Shown here: positions 46,298-55,204 of the stretch, in pieces
How positions within the stretch are numbered: the stretch's first letter is position 1
Layout of the letters: each line of letters begins with the position of its first letter
Source of the DNA: Microbacterium hydrocarbonoxydans
Lineage (GTDB): Bacteria > Actinomycetota > Actinomycetes > Actinomycetales > Microbacteriaceae
Reading direction: 5' to 3'
DNA: 64,000 nucleotides
Assembly (NCBI RefSeq): GCF_900105205.1
Contig: NZ_FNSQ01000005.1
Location: 1,302,001-1,366,000 of the forward strand
The notes under the pieces: model-generated
The model's database searches: none
What the model saw: only the letters and a program-made list of their open reading frames with translations
What the model was told of the DNA's origin: nothing
Program-made: the position numbers and the translations under genes

Positions 46298-47580
46298 CCT
46301 CCCTCGTTCAGAGCCAGGCCGCTGACGGAACGGTGCAGCTCGCGACCGTCCGTGAGCGCCACCTCAAGGGCCCGATCGTCCTCGCTGCGGCCACCGCGCT
46401 GCTGGCGCTGCTGTTCCTGCTCGTGCCGCGCAGCGGCACGAGCGCGTTCCGGCTCAGCGATCAGTCCTCCGCGTTCGCCCTCCCCGACATCGCGCTGCCG
46501 ACCGGACCCACCAGCTGGGTCGTCGTCGTGCTCCTGGCCGCGCTGACCGGTCTGGCCTTCTTCCGCGCCTGGACCTACCGCAAGTCCTCGCTGTGGCTCG
46601 TGGCCGTGTTCGGCGTGCTCGCCGTGTTCGGCTTCCTGGTGTGGGCGGGCGCCGGCGGACTCGTCCCGGTCACGAGTCTGCTGTTCGGTGCCGTGTCGCT
46701 CTCCGTGCCCCTGGTCTTCGGTGCGCTCGGCGGCGTGATCGGAGAGCGGGCCGGCGTCGTCAACGTCGCGATCGAGGGTCAGCTGCTCCTCGGCGCGTTC
46801 TCGGCCGCACTGCTCTCGAGCATCACGGGCAGCCCCTTCGTCGGTCTGCTGGGCGCGATGCTCGGCGGTGTGCTGGTGGCCAGTGTGCTCGCCGCCTTCG
46901 CGATCAAGTACCTCGTGGAGCAGGTGATCGTCGGTGTCGTGCTCAACGTGCTCGTCAGCGGACTCACCGGATTCCTCTACGGCGCGCTGCTGGCTCCGAA
47001 CGAGACCGCGCTCAACACGCCCGTGCGCTTCAGCCGCATCGAGATCCCGCTGCTCAGCGACTTCCCGATCATCGGGCCGGTGCTGTTCAACCAGACCTTC
47101 ATCGTCTACCTGATGTTCGTCACGGTCGCCGTCGTCGCCTGGGGCCTCTACCGCACCAAGTGGGGACTGCGTCTGCGCGCCGTGGGCGAGCACCCGCAGG
47201 CGGCCGACACCGTCGGCATCAAGGTCAACTCGACTCGGTTCTGGAACGTCCTGCTGGCCGGCGCGATCGCCGGAGTGGGCGGTGCATACTTCACTCTCGT
47301 CTCGGTGCCGCAGTTCGGGAAGGACATGACAGCGGGCCTCGGCTTCATCGCCCTCGCCGCCGTCATCTTCGGGCGGTGGGATCCGATCAGGGCCACGCTT
47401 GCGGCGCTGCTCTTCGGCTTCGCGACGAACCTGCAGAACCTGCTCTCGATCCTCAAGACCCCGATCCCCGGCGAGTTCATGCTCATGCTGCCGTACGTCG
47501 TCACACTGCTCGCGGTCGCCGGGTTCGCCGGTCAGATCCGCGGGCCTGCGGCCAGCGGCAAGCCGTACATCAAGTCCTAG
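46294..47580 (+). CDS. Nucleoside ABC transporter, permease 2
   Basis: The second channel subunit, 428 residues from the ATG at 46294 that overlaps the previous stop. VPLVFGALGGVIGERAGVVN, VAIEGQLLLGAFSAAL, LRAVGEHPQAADTVGIKVNS and GFIALAAVIFGRWDPIRATL are family motifs (similar to YufQ/NupQ). About 130 extra N-terminal residues add three or four membrane segments before the conserved region, longer than typical homologues. Open frames running upstream into permease 1 are rejected. AGGAGAG at its end serves as the ribosome-binding site of cdd. Confidence 0.9.
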   Translation: MTSLVQSQAADGTVQLATVRERHLKGPIVLAAATALLALLFLLVPRSGTSAFRLSDQSSAFALPDIALPTGPTSWVVVVLLAALTGLAFFRAWTYRKSSLWLVAVFGVLAVFGFLVWAGAGGLVPVTSLLFGAVSLSVPLVFGALGGVIGERAGVVNVAIEGQLLLGAFSAALLSSITGSPFVGLLGAMLGGVLVASVLAAFAIKYLVEQVIVGVVLNVLVSGLTGFLYGALLAPNETALNTPVRFSRIEIPLLSDFPIIGPVLFNQTFIVYLMFVTVAVVAWGLYRTKWGLRLRAVGEHPQAADTVGIKVNSTRFWNVLLAGAIAGVGGAYFTLVSVPQFGKDMTAGLGFIALAAVIFGRWDPIRATLAALLFGFATNLQNLLSILKTPIPGEFMLMLPYVVTLLAVAGFAGQIRGPAASGKPYIKS

Positions 47581-47587
47581 GAGAGAC

Positions 47588-47986
47588 ATGACCGATATCG
47601 ACTGGGACGAGCTCCGTCAGGTCGCGACCGATGCGATGACCAAGGCCTACGCGCCGTACTCGCGCTACCGGGTCGGCGCCGCCGCCCTCGTGGCCGACGG
47701 CCGCATCGTGGCCGGCTGCAACGTCGAGAACGCCTCGTACGGGGTGACGCTGTGCGCGGAGTGCGCACTGGTCGGCGACCTGCACATGTCGGGCGGCGGA
47801 CAGCTCGTCGCCTTCGTGTGCGTCAACAACGACGGACAGACGATCATGCCCTGCGGCCGCTGCCGTCAGCTGCTGTACGAGCACGCGATGCCCGGGATGC
47901 TGCTGGAGACCGTCTCCGGCATCCGGACGATCGATGAAGTACTGCCGGATGCGTTCGGCCCCCGAGACCTGGAGGACGCCCGATGA
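47588..47986 (+). CDS. cdd: Cytidine deaminase
   Basis: A homotetrameric zinc enzyme of 132 residues turning cytidine and deoxycytidine into uridine forms. YAPYSRYRVGAAAL, GCNVENASYG, LCAECALVGDL with catalytic Glu and Cys, and IMPCGRCRQLLYE with the zinc Cys pair are all intact. It follows the permease by 7 bp and overlaps deoA by 4 bp, so uptake and breakdown are coexpressed. Confidence 0.95.
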   Translation: MTDIDWDELRQVATDAMTKAYAPYSRYRVGAAALVADGRIVAGCNVENASYGVTLCAECALVGDLHMSGGGQLVAFVCVNNDGQTIMPCGRCRQLLYEHAMPGMLLETVSGIRTIDEVLPDAFGPRDLEDAR

Positions 47987-49275
47987 GCGTTGAACCCTTC
48001 GACGCCGTCGATGTGATCCGAGCCAAGCGCGACGGAGGCGTGGTGCCGGAGGCGGCGCTGCGCTGGATGGTCGACGCCTACACCCGTGGCTACGTCTCGG
48101 ACGCGCAGATGGCGTCGTTCGCGATGGCCGTGTTCCAGCGCGGCATGGAGCGGGACGAGATCAGGGTGCTCACCGATGCGATGATCGCGTCGGGGGAGCG
48201 GATGAGCTTCGCCACGCTCGGCAAGAAGACCGTCGACAAGCACTCCACGGGTGGCGTCGGTGACAAGATCACGCTGCCCCTCGCGCCGCTGGTCGCCGTG
48301 TTCGGCGTGGCGGTCCCGCAGCTCTCCGGCCGCGGCCTCGGTCACACCGGAGGCACCCTCGACAAGCTGGAGTCGATCCCCGGCTGGCGCGCCGCCCTCA
48401 GCAACGAGGAGATGTTCGCGCAGATGCAGGGTGACGTGGGCGCGGTGATCTGCGCCGCGGGCTCGGGCCTCGCCCCCGCCGACAAGAAGCTCTACGCGCT
48501 GCGCGACGTCACCGGGACGGTCGAGGCCATTCCGCTGATCGCCTCGAGCATCATGTCGAAGAAGATCGCCGAGGGGACCGACGCCCTCGTCCTGGACGTC
48601 AAGTTCGGCTCAGGGGCGTTCATGCAGGACATCGACCGCGCACGCGAACTCGCGCGGACGATGGTCGCGCTCGGCACGGACTCCGGCGTCGCGACGACCG
48701 CGCTGCTGACGGACATGAACGTGCCCCTCGGCCTCGCCATCGGCAACGCGAACGAGGTGCGCGAATCCGTCGAGGTCCTCGCCGGGGGCGGGCCCTCCGA
48801 CGTGCGCGAGCTGACGATCGCCCTGGCGCGCGAGATGCTGGCCCTGGCCGGGCAGCCCGACGCCGATGTCGAGGCCGCACTCGACGACGGACGGGCCATG
48901 GACAGCTGGAAGGCGATGATCCGCGCGCAGGACGGCGACCCGGATGCACCGCTGCCCACCGCACGCGAGACCCATGTCGTCACGGCGCCCGCCGACGGCG
49001 TGGTGTCGCAGCTCGACGCCCTTCCGTTCGGAATCGCGGCCTGGCGCCTCGGCGCCGGTCGGGCGCGGGCCGAGGATCCGGTGATCTTCGAGGCCGGCAT
49101 CGACCTGCACGCCAAGCCCGGCGACCGGGTCGTGGCGGGTCAGCCGCTGTTCACGCTCTCCGCCGCCGACGAGGCACGCTTCCCGCGGGCACTCGAGGCG
49201 CTCGAGGGTTCGTGGGCGATCGGCGACTCCGCGCCGGACGCGGGGCCGATCGTGCGGGAGCGCATCACCGCCTGA
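47983..49275 (+). CDS. deoA: Thymidine phosphorylase
   Basis: Splits thymidine (and deoxyuridine/uridine in some forms) to base and (deoxy)ribose-1-phosphate; 430 residues. The phosphate-binding loop KTVDKHSTGGVGDKITLPLA is intact, as are SGRGLGHTGGTLDKLESIPG and SSIMSKKIAEGTDALVLDVK. The C-terminal PYNP domain has FEAGIDLHAKPGDRVVAGQP. It lies in a contiguous salvage operon behind the transporter, overlapping cdd and 51 bp before add. Confidence 0.94.
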   Translation: MSVEPFDAVDVIRAKRDGGVVPEAALRWMVDAYTRGYVSDAQMASFAMAVFQRGMERDEIRVLTDAMIASGERMSFATLGKKTVDKHSTGGVGDKITLPLAPLVAVFGVAVPQLSGRGLGHTGGTLDKLESIPGWRAALSNEEMFAQMQGDVGAVICAAGSGLAPADKKLYALRDVTGTVEAIPLIASSIMSKKIAEGTDALVLDVKFGSGAFMQDIDRARELARTMVALGTDSGVATTALLTDMNVPLGLAIGNANEVRESVEVLAGGGPSDVRELTIALAREMLALAGQPDADVEAALDDGRAMDSWKAMIRAQDGDPDAPLPTARETHVVTAPADGVVSQLDALPFGIAAWRLGAGRARAEDPVIFEAGIDLHAKPGDRVVAGQPLFTLSAADEARFPRALEALEGSWAIGDSAPDAGPIVRERITA

Positions 49276-49326
49276 CCGGCTGACCGCTAGCCTGGACTGA
49301 GCGAATCCGCGACCGAGAGGAATTCC

Positions 49327-50442
49327 ATGTCGATCGACGCGAACGGCGATGTCACGATCCAGGGGGCATCCCTGCGCAGCCTCCCGAAAGTGTCGCTGCA
49401 CGACCACCTCGACGGCGCGGTGCGTCCCTCGACGATCATCGAGCTGGCGGATGCCATCGGCCTCGAGCTCCCCGCCTCGAAGCCCGCGGCGCTCGGCAAG
49501 TGGTTCGCGACGCAGAGCGACTCCGGCTCCCTCGTCGAGTACCTGAAGACGTTCGATCTCACGGTCGCCGTCATGCAGACGAAGGAGGGCCTGACGCGCG
49601 TCGCTCGTGAGTTCGTCCAGGACCTCGCTCGTGACGGTGTGATCTACGGCGAAGTGCGCTGGGCACCCGAGCAGCATCTCGCCGGCGGACTCAGCCTCGA
49701 GCAGACCGTCGAGGCCGTGCAGCAGGGCCTCGAAGAGGGCGAGGATGCCGCGGACCGCGCCGGGCACAGCATCCGCGTCGGCCAGCTGATCACCGCGATG
49801 CGCCACACCGATCGTTCGCGCGAGATCGCGGAGCTCGCCGTGGGCTTCCGCGGGCGCGGCGCCGTCGGCTTCGACATCGCAGGGCCCGAAGACGGCTTCC
49901 CGGCCTCGGGCCATCGTGCGGCATTCGACTTCCTCGCCGAGAACTTCTTCCCGGTGACCGTGCACGCGGGAGAGGCGGCGGGTCCCGCCTCCATCCGCTC
50001 CGCCCTCCTCGACGGTCGCGCGCTGCGCCTCGGGCACGGTGTGCGGATCGCGGAGGACCTGCAGGTCATCACTCAGGAGGGTGATGAGGTCCAGGTGCAG
50101 TTCGGCGACCTCGCCCGCTGGGTGCGCGACCGGGAGATCCCCCTCGAGCTGTCGCCGTCGTCGAACCTGCAGACCGGCGCCATCGCCGCCTGGGGCAACA
50201 CGATGGCGGATCACCCGTTCGACCTGCTCTACCAGCTGGGCTTCGCCGTGACCGTGAACGTCGACAACCGCACCATGAGCGCGACCTCCCTCACGCGGGA
50301 GCTGTCGCTCCTCGTCGAGGCGTTCGAGTACGACCTCGACGACCTCGAGACGTTCCAGTTCAACGCCGCAGCGGCCGCATTCCTCCCCGTCGAGGAGCGC
50401 GAGGAACTCGTCGAGATGATCGCCGAGGGCTTCGACGTCTGA
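49327..50442 (+). CDS. add: Adenosine deaminase
   Basis: A zinc hydrolase of 371 residues converting adenosine to inosine. LPKVSLHDHLDGAVRPSTI gives the His-x-His zinc site, VTVHAGEAAGPASI the third His, LRLGHGVRIAEDL the catalytic His region, and VTVNVDNRTMSATSLTRE the Asp pair. GAGAGGAATTCC precedes the ATG. It lies within the nucleoside operon between deoA and the PfkB-type kinase. Inosine produced here could be split by the purine nucleoside phosphorylase at the window end. Confidence 0.93.
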   Translation: MSIDANGDVTIQGASLRSLPKVSLHDHLDGAVRPSTIIELADAIGLELPASKPAALGKWFATQSDSGSLVEYLKTFDLTVAVMQTKEGLTRVAREFVQDLARDGVIYGEVRWAPEQHLAGGLSLEQTVEAVQQGLEEGEDAADRAGHSIRVGQLITAMRHTDRSREIAELAVGFRGRGAVGFDIAGPEDGFPASGHRAAFDFLAENFFPVTVHAGEAAGPASIRSALLDGRALRLGHGVRIAEDLQVITQEGDEVQVQFGDLARWVRDREIPLELSPSSNLQTGAIAAWGNTMADHPFDLLYQLGFAVTVNVDNRTMSATSLTRELSLLVEAFEYDLDDLETFQFNAAAAAFLPVEEREELVEMIAEGFDV

Positions 50443-50467
50443 GCGCGCGACTCACGGGACCTCGAGC

Positions 50468-51325
50468 ATGAGCGCATCCGTCTTCATCGCGGGGCCCGCC
50501 TCGTGGAACTCGATCGTGCTGGTCGACCGGCTGCCCGAGCCGGTGCCGCACATGCAGTTCGCGGAGGACAGCTGGGAGACGCTGGGCGGAACGAGCGCAG
50601 GCAAGGCCCTGAGCCTGACCGCGCTCGGTCGGTCGAGCCTCCTGTACGCCCTGAGCGCGCGGGATGAGCCGGGGACCCTGGTGCGCTCGGCGCTGGAGCG
50701 CGCAGGTGTCCGCACGCGGTGGGGCACGGCCGATGCGACCGAGCGGCACCTCAACCTGATGACCCGTCGGGGCGAGCGGGTGTCGCTGTACCTCGCGGCC
50801 CCCGCGGAGACCGATGGCGCGGACGATGAGGCCCTGACGGCGGCGATGGCGGATGCCGACGCCATCGTCCTCGACCTCGCCGCCGAGCCGCTGCGACTGC
50901 TGCCGTTGGCGCAGAACGTGGGGCGACCGATCTGGGTCGACGTGCACGACTACGACGGCATCGCCGAGTTCCACCGGCCCTTCCTCGCTGCGGCGGACGC
51001 GGTCTTCTGCAACGCCGATCGCCTCGACGATCCCGTCGCGTTCCTGCGGTCCTGCATCCGAGCCGGGGCGACCCTCGCGGTCTGCACACTCGGTGCCGAC
51101 GGCGCGGTCGCCGTGGATGCGGACGGTGCCGAGCATCGGGTGGCCGCCATCCCCGTCGACGTCGTCGACACGAACGGGGCGGGCGACGCATTCCTGGCCG
51201 GAGTCCTCGACGCCCGGCTCGCGGGCTCCGACCTTCCCACCGCGCTCACCGCCGGCGCGCGATCGGCGTCATCGGTGCTGCGCACCAGGCACCTGCATCC
51301 GGTCCTCGACGAGATACTCGGCTGA
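50468..51325 (+). CDS. PfkB-family carbohydrate or nucleoside kinase
   Basis: A ribokinase-fold kinase of 285 residues. The C-terminal ATP/catalytic signature VDVVDTNGAGDAFLAGVLDA is present; the usual DTxGAGD reads DTNGAGD. The substrate-binding N-terminus has ETLGGTSAGKALSLTALGRS, resembling the G-G-x-x-x-N-x-A motif but with Ser-Ala in place of Asn-x-Ala. It follows add by 25 bp, so a nucleoside, ribose or deoxyribose substrate is plausible. The exact substrate is not deducible. Confidence 0.82.
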   Translation: MSASVFIAGPASWNSIVLVDRLPEPVPHMQFAEDSWETLGGTSAGKALSLTALGRSSLLYALSARDEPGTLVRSALERAGVRTRWGTADATERHLNLMTRRGERVSLYLAAPAETDGADDEALTAAMADADAIVLDLAAEPLRLLPLAQNVGRPIWVDVHDYDGIAEFHRPFLAAADAVFCNADRLDDPVAFLRSCIRAGATLAVCTLGADGAVAVDADGAEHRVAAIPVDVVDTNGAGDAFLAGVLDARLAGSDLPTALTAGARSASSVLRTRHLHPVLDEILG

Positions 51326-51358
51326 GCCGCAGCCCGCCTGACACCGCCCAGCCCGGTT

Positions 51359-52108
51359 TCAGTCCCGCGCGAGGTCGGCGAGGAAGGGGATCAGCACCTC
51401 AGAGACCTCGGCGTGCATCTCGTCGCTCGACAGGGTCGGCTCCCCGTCGCCCGCCTGCGGTCCGTAGTCGCCGAACGACGCGTGGGATGCTCCCGCGATC
51501 TCGACCATCTCAGCGTCGGCCGGAAGCTGATCCCGCGCTGCATCGATCTTCTCCGGCGTCGACAGGCCGTCCTCGCTGCCGGAGATGCTCAGCACGGGCA
51601 GCTCGGTCGCGGACAGGTCCGTCGAGCAGTAGGAGCCGAACAGCACCAGCGCATCGGCGTCCGATGCGAGCCGGCACGCCCGTACTCCGCCGAGGGAGTG
51701 CCCGCCGACGGCCCACTCGTCGATGTCGGGTGCGGCGGAGGTGAATGCGTCGAGACCCCGCAGATCGAAGAACGCGAGGTTCAGCCAGGGGCGGGTGATC
51801 ACCACGGTCACGCCGTCCTCAGCGAGGCTCTGCAGGATCGGGGCGTACGCCCACGGGTCGACCTTGGCGCCCGGCACGAAGACGAGGCCCACCTCGGACT
51901 CTCCGTCGGCCGGGGTCAGAACGACGCCCTGCTCGGTGTCCTCGACGGTGATGGCGGAGTTGTCGCGCACGCTCGCCAGTGGAGCCTTCTCGGCGGGCAT
52001 GACCCCGACCTGGCTCCAGACGACGATGCCGCCGACTCCGAGGACGAGGACTGCGACGAGTCCCCAGATGATCACCTTGAGGGCACGACGGCCACGCTTC
52101 TTCTGCAC
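51359..52108 (-). CDS. Membrane-anchored alpha/beta hydrolase
   Basis: A 249-residue protein with an N-terminal membrane anchor (VIIWGLVAVLVLGVGGIVVW, residues 12-31) and an extracellular hydrolase fold. AVGGHSLGGVRACRLASDAD gives the Ser nucleophile, VFVPGAKVDPWAYAPILQSL resembles the oxyanion region, and EIAGASHASFGDYG gives the catalytic His. It resembles the chlorophyllase/dienelactone-hydrolase-like families common in actinobacteria. The substrate is unknown. It converges on the PfkB kinase gene. Confidence 0.82.
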   Translation of the reverse strand: MQKKRGRRALKVIIWGLVAVLVLGVGGIVVWSQVGVMPAEKAPLASVRDNSAITVEDTEQGVVLTPADGESEVGLVFVPGAKVDPWAYAPILQSLAEDGVTVVITRPWLNLAFFDLRGLDAFTSAAPDIDEWAVGGHSLGGVRACRLASDADALVLFGSYCSTDLSATELPVLSISGSEDGLSTPEKIDAARDQLPADAEMVEIAGASHASFGDYGPQAGDGEPTLSSDEMHAEVSEVLIPFLADLARD

Positions 52109-52167
52109 GTGTCCACCCTAGGAGCAGCGCATGTGAGGTCGCCCGGTGACGCATACGCCGCTCCGCA

Positions 52168-53460
52168 TCACCGGTGCGCGTCGAGGGCCTGCTTCTCTCG
52201 CTGCACCGCGCCGCGATAAGCGTCCTTGTTGACGTAGTACGCCATCCGGTCGAGAGCGAGGTATCGGTAGCCCGCGGTGAGGTCCGGCCACGGCTGGGCC
52301 GCGACGCGGGTGCGGAAACGGTGCGCGCGCTCGGGATCGTGCTCCACAGCATCCAGATAGGCCGCCAGCAGCTCCGCCTGCTCGTACCGACCCTGCCAGC
52401 CGATGCCGGAGGCCTCGATCATCCCCATCACGAACAGGCCGTTGAAGGAGGCGGGGAAGACGTGCAGGAACAGCCGCGGTGCGGCGCCCTGCCAGGGCAG
52501 ATGCCGACGGTCCACGAACGGGTAGTCGAGGCGGTACCCGGTCGCGAGCAGCACGAGGTCGTACTCGTCGGACGTGCCGTCGCGGAACCGGACCGTCTCG
52601 CCGTCGAACCGCTCGACGTCGGCCCTGATGCGCAGATCGCCCTGACCGAGGTGGTTCAGGATCATCGTGTTCACGATCGGATGCGACTCGTAGATCCGGT
52701 GATCGGGCTTCGGGAAGCCGAATCGCACCGGGTCGCCGGTGAAGGCCTTGAGCACGCGGCTGTCGACCGCCTGCTTGAGACGCGCGGGCAGCGGGCGGCC
52801 CTGGTTGAGGGTGTCGCTCGGCCTGCCGAAGAGATAGCGAGGGACGAAGTGGTAGCCGCGGCGCACGCTCATGTCGACGGAGGCCGCGTGGTGCACGGCA
52901 TCCACAGCGATGTCGCATCCGGAGTTGCCCGCGCCGATCAGCAGCACTCGACGGCCCGCGAGCTGCGCGGGTGACCGGTACCGACTCGTATGCATGAGCT
53001 CGCCGCTGAAGCTGCCCGCGAACGAGGGGATGCGCGGCTCTGCGAGCGTGCCGTTCGCGAGGACGACCCCTGCGTACCACCGGGTGTGCTCGCCGTCTGG
53101 GCCGGTGCTGGTGAGGTCCCAGCCTCCGTCTCGAGGGTCGAGGCGGGTCACCCCGGTGCGGAAGCGGAAGAGACCGGTCAGACCGAAGTGCTCGGCGTAC
53201 TCCTCGAAGTACCGGCGCAGCTCTCGATGGCCCGGGTAGTCGACGGTGGAGCGCATCGGGAACTCGGTGAACTCGGTCGTCGTGCGAGACGAGATCAGAT
53301 GCGCGGACTCGTACATCGTGCTGCGGGGGTTGTCGATGTCCCACAGGCCGCCGACGCCGGTCGAGGCCTCGTAGCCGTCGACGCCGATCCCGCGTCGGGT
53401 CAGCGCCCTGGCTGCGGCGAGTCCTGACGGCCCCGCGCCGATCACGGCGTATCTGTTCAT
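52168..53460 (-). CDS. Flavin-containing monooxygenase-like protein
   Basis: A 430-residue FAD/NADPH protein. The FAD motif is YAVIGAGPSGLAAARALTRR at the N-terminus. The second Rossmann motif is VLLIGAGNSGCDIAVDA. The FMO fingerprint F-x-G-x-x-x-H-x-x-x-Y is present as FSGELMHTSRY. LLATGYRLDYPFVD matches the conserved A-T-G-Y. The ATG at 53460 follows GAGGAGC. Such enzymes oxygenate N or S atoms or perform Baeyer-Villiger reactions. Its neighbours give no clue. A hairpin upstream separates it from the mannitol operon. Confidence 0.86.
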   Translation of the reverse strand: MNRYAVIGAGPSGLAAARALTRRGIGVDGYEASTGVGGLWDIDNPRSTMYESAHLISSRTTTEFTEFPMRSTVDYPGHRELRRYFEEYAEHFGLTGLFRFRTGVTRLDPRDGGWDLTSTGPDGEHTRWYAGVVLANGTLAEPRIPSFAGSFSGELMHTSRYRSPAQLAGRRVLLIGAGNSGCDIAVDAVHHAASVDMSVRRGYHFVPRYLFGRPSDTLNQGRPLPARLKQAVDSRVLKAFTGDPVRFGFPKPDHRIYESHPIVNTMILNHLGQGDLRIRADVERFDGETVRFRDGTSDEYDLVLLATGYRLDYPFVDRRHLPWQGAAPRLFLHVFPASFNGLFVMGMIEASGIGWQGRYEQAELLAAYLDAVEHDPERAHRFRTRVAAQPWPDLTAGYRYLALDRMAYYVNKDAYRGAVQREKQALDAHR

Positions 53461-53493
53461 GCTGCTCCTCGCACGTCGCTGTGCTCGCTTCTG

Positions 53494-53520
53494 CGCCCCG
53501 TGCCGATCGTATCGGCACGG
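53494..53520 (-). terminator. Terminator at the end of the mannitol operon
   Basis: A perfect 12-bp stem (CCCCGTGCCGAT with its complement) encloses a 3-base loop, 28 bp beyond the mtlD stop. It lies just upstream of the next gene, which is read in the same direction. Confidence 0.75.
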
Positions 53521-53548
53521 GGGCGGCAGGGAGGCGAGGAGCGGACGG

Positions 53549-54706
53549 CTAGGCGGAGCGCAGCGCCGTCTGCCGCGATTCGACGGCGTCACGGACGGCG
53601 GGGAAGAGCGGATGCTCCGGATCCAGCCCCGTCGCGCGCTCGGTGAGGGCGAGCGCATCCTCGGTGCGCAGCAGCGACTGAAGCTCGACCGCCTGCTCGT
53701 CCTCGGCGTCCTCGAACTCCAGGGCCGCGGTGACGGCACCCACGAGGGCGATGGTCGGCAGACCGCGCTCGGCGGCCATCGCGGCCGGTCCGATGAAGCG
53801 CTCATGGCGCGAGATCTTGCGCAGCGGCTGGCGCCCCACCCGCCGCACGGTGTCGACGAGCGCGGGATTGCGGAACCGATCGAGGATCGTCGCGCGGTAC
53901 TCGGCGAGGTCGGCGGGGTCGAGTCCGTGCTCGGCGACGAGGACCGCCGACGTCTCCTCGAGGGTCGCCGACACCCGCGCGGCGATGTCCGGGTCGGCCA
54001 GGGCATCGGAGATGCGCTCGATGCCGGCGCGCGCACCGAAGTACGCCGTCGCGGCGTGGCCCGTGTTGACCGTGAAGAGCTTGCGCTCGATGAACGGCGC
54101 GAGATCTTCGACGAAGTGCGCTCCGGGGATGCGGGGGAGGTCTCCGCCGAACGCTCCGGATTCGATGGCCCACTCGAAGTAGGGCTCCACCGTGACGTCG
54201 ACGCCGCCGTCGGCGGGCTGCCCGGGGACGATGCGGTCGACGGCGGTGTTCGCGAACACCGCGCGGGCGAGCAGCCGCTCGGCATCCGCTCCCGCGGCCT
54301 TCTCGATCTCCTCGCGCAGGGTGTCGGTGGCGCCGATCGCGTTCTCGCAGGCCATGACCTGCAGGGGCGCGGCGTCCGGGGAGCGACGCTCCAGGCCCGC
54401 GACGATCGTCGGGGCCACGAACCGCAGCACGGTCGGACCGACGGCCGTCGTCACCACGTCTGCGGACGCGACCTCGTCGGCGACGGCATCCGGGTCGGTC
54501 TTGCTGTTGACGGCCCGGAATCCGGTGACGACATGATCGGTGCCGCCGGGGCCCGCTTCATGGACGATGTACGAATCGACGGCGTTGATCGCATCGACCA
54601 GCGCATCGGCGACATCGGAGAAGACGACCTCGTAGCCGCCCTCATGCAGCAGCAGGCCGACGAAGCCCCGACCGATGTTGCCCGCACCGAAATGGACGGC
54701 CTTCAT
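53549..54706 (-). CDS. mtlD: Mannitol-1-phosphate 5-dehydrogenase
   Basis: Oxidises mannitol-1-phosphate to fructose-6-phosphate with NAD; 385 residues. MKAVHFGAGNIGRGFVGLLL is the family N-terminal Rossmann motif. NPIGATD-like ACENAIGATDTLREEI, GQPADGGVDVTVEPYFEWAI and the catalytic Lys region RKLFTVNTGHAATAYFGA are conserved. It is the last gene of the mannitol operon and overlaps the mtlF stop by one base (TGATG). Confidence 0.95.
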   Translation of the reverse strand: MKAVHFGAGNIGRGFVGLLLHEGGYEVVFSDVADALVDAINAVDSYIVHEAGPGGTDHVVTGFRAVNSKTDPDAVADEVASADVVTTAVGPTVLRFVAPTIVAGLERRSPDAAPLQVMACENAIGATDTLREEIEKAAGADAERLLARAVFANTAVDRIVPGQPADGGVDVTVEPYFEWAIESGAFGGDLPRIPGAHFVEDLAPFIERKLFTVNTGHAATAYFGARAGIERISDALADPDIAARVSATLEETSAVLVAEHGLDPADLAEYRATILDRFRNPALVDTVRRVGRQPLRKISRHERFIGPAAMAAERGLPTIALVGAVTAALEFEDAEDEQAVELQSLLRTEDALALTERATGLDPEHPLFPAVRDAVESRQTALRSA

Positions 54707-55137
54707 CAGTCGTTCACCGCCGAGAGCAGCGCATAGAGATCCTCGGGAGTCTGGGCGGCGTTGAGCTTCGCGACGTCATCTTCGTCGGAGAACAGGATCG
54801 CGATCTGCGACAGGATCTCGAGGTGCTCGTCGCCGCGTCCGGCGATGCCGACCACGAACGTGGCCTGCTCGCCATCCCAGTCGACGCCGCCGTCGTAGCG
54901 GACGACCGACAGGGCGGATCCGAGGATCGCGTCCTTCGCGTCGTTCGTGCCGTGCGGAATCGCCAGACCGTTGCCCATATACGTCGAGACCGTCTGCTCG
55001 CGCTGGCGCATCGCGTCGACATACGCCGGGGTGACCGCGCCGGCGGCGACGAGGATGTCGGTCGCCTCCTGGAGGGCGGCCTCCTGCGTGCTGCCTCCGG
55101 AGTGGATGCGGACCTGGTCGAGGGAGAGAACGCTCAT
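54706..55137 (-). CDS. mtlF: PTS mannitol transporter subunit IIA
   Basis: A cytosolic phosphocarrier of 143 residues passing phosphate from HPr to the IIB domain of MtlA. NGLAIPHGTNDAKDAI contains the phosphorylated His62. VVGIAGRGDEHLEILSQIAI is also characteristic of EIIA-Mtl. It is a separate gene, unlike the fused E. coli enzyme. A hairpin lies between it and mtlA, which is immediately upstream in transcription. Confidence 0.94.
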   Translation of the reverse strand: MSVLSLDQVRIHSGGSTQEAALQEATDILVAAGAVTPAYVDAMRQREQTVSTYMGNGLAIPHGTNDAKDAILGSALSVVRYDGGVDWDGEQATFVVGIAGRGDEHLEILSQIAILFSDEDDVAKLNAAQTPEDLYALLSAVND

Positions 55138-55165
55138 GGTGATTCCTTCTTTCTGAGGATGTGGA

Positions 55166-55197
55166 GGCGGGGCGGATGCCGGAGCACCCGCCCCGCC
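55166..55197 (-). terminator. Intra-operon hairpin between mtlA and mtlF
   Basis: GGCGGGGCGG and CCGCCCCGCC form a 10-bp stem, with TGC/GCA extending it across one mismatch, in the 67-bp gap between the two genes. It may lower mtlFD expression or stabilise the mtlA message. Confidence 0.6.
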
Positions 55198-55204
55198 CGG
55201 TCTG

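Noticed and set aside
48610..50214. 534-codon minus-strand frame opposite deoA and add
   Set aside because: Shadow of two well-supported enzymes; composition is that of antisense high-GC DNA.
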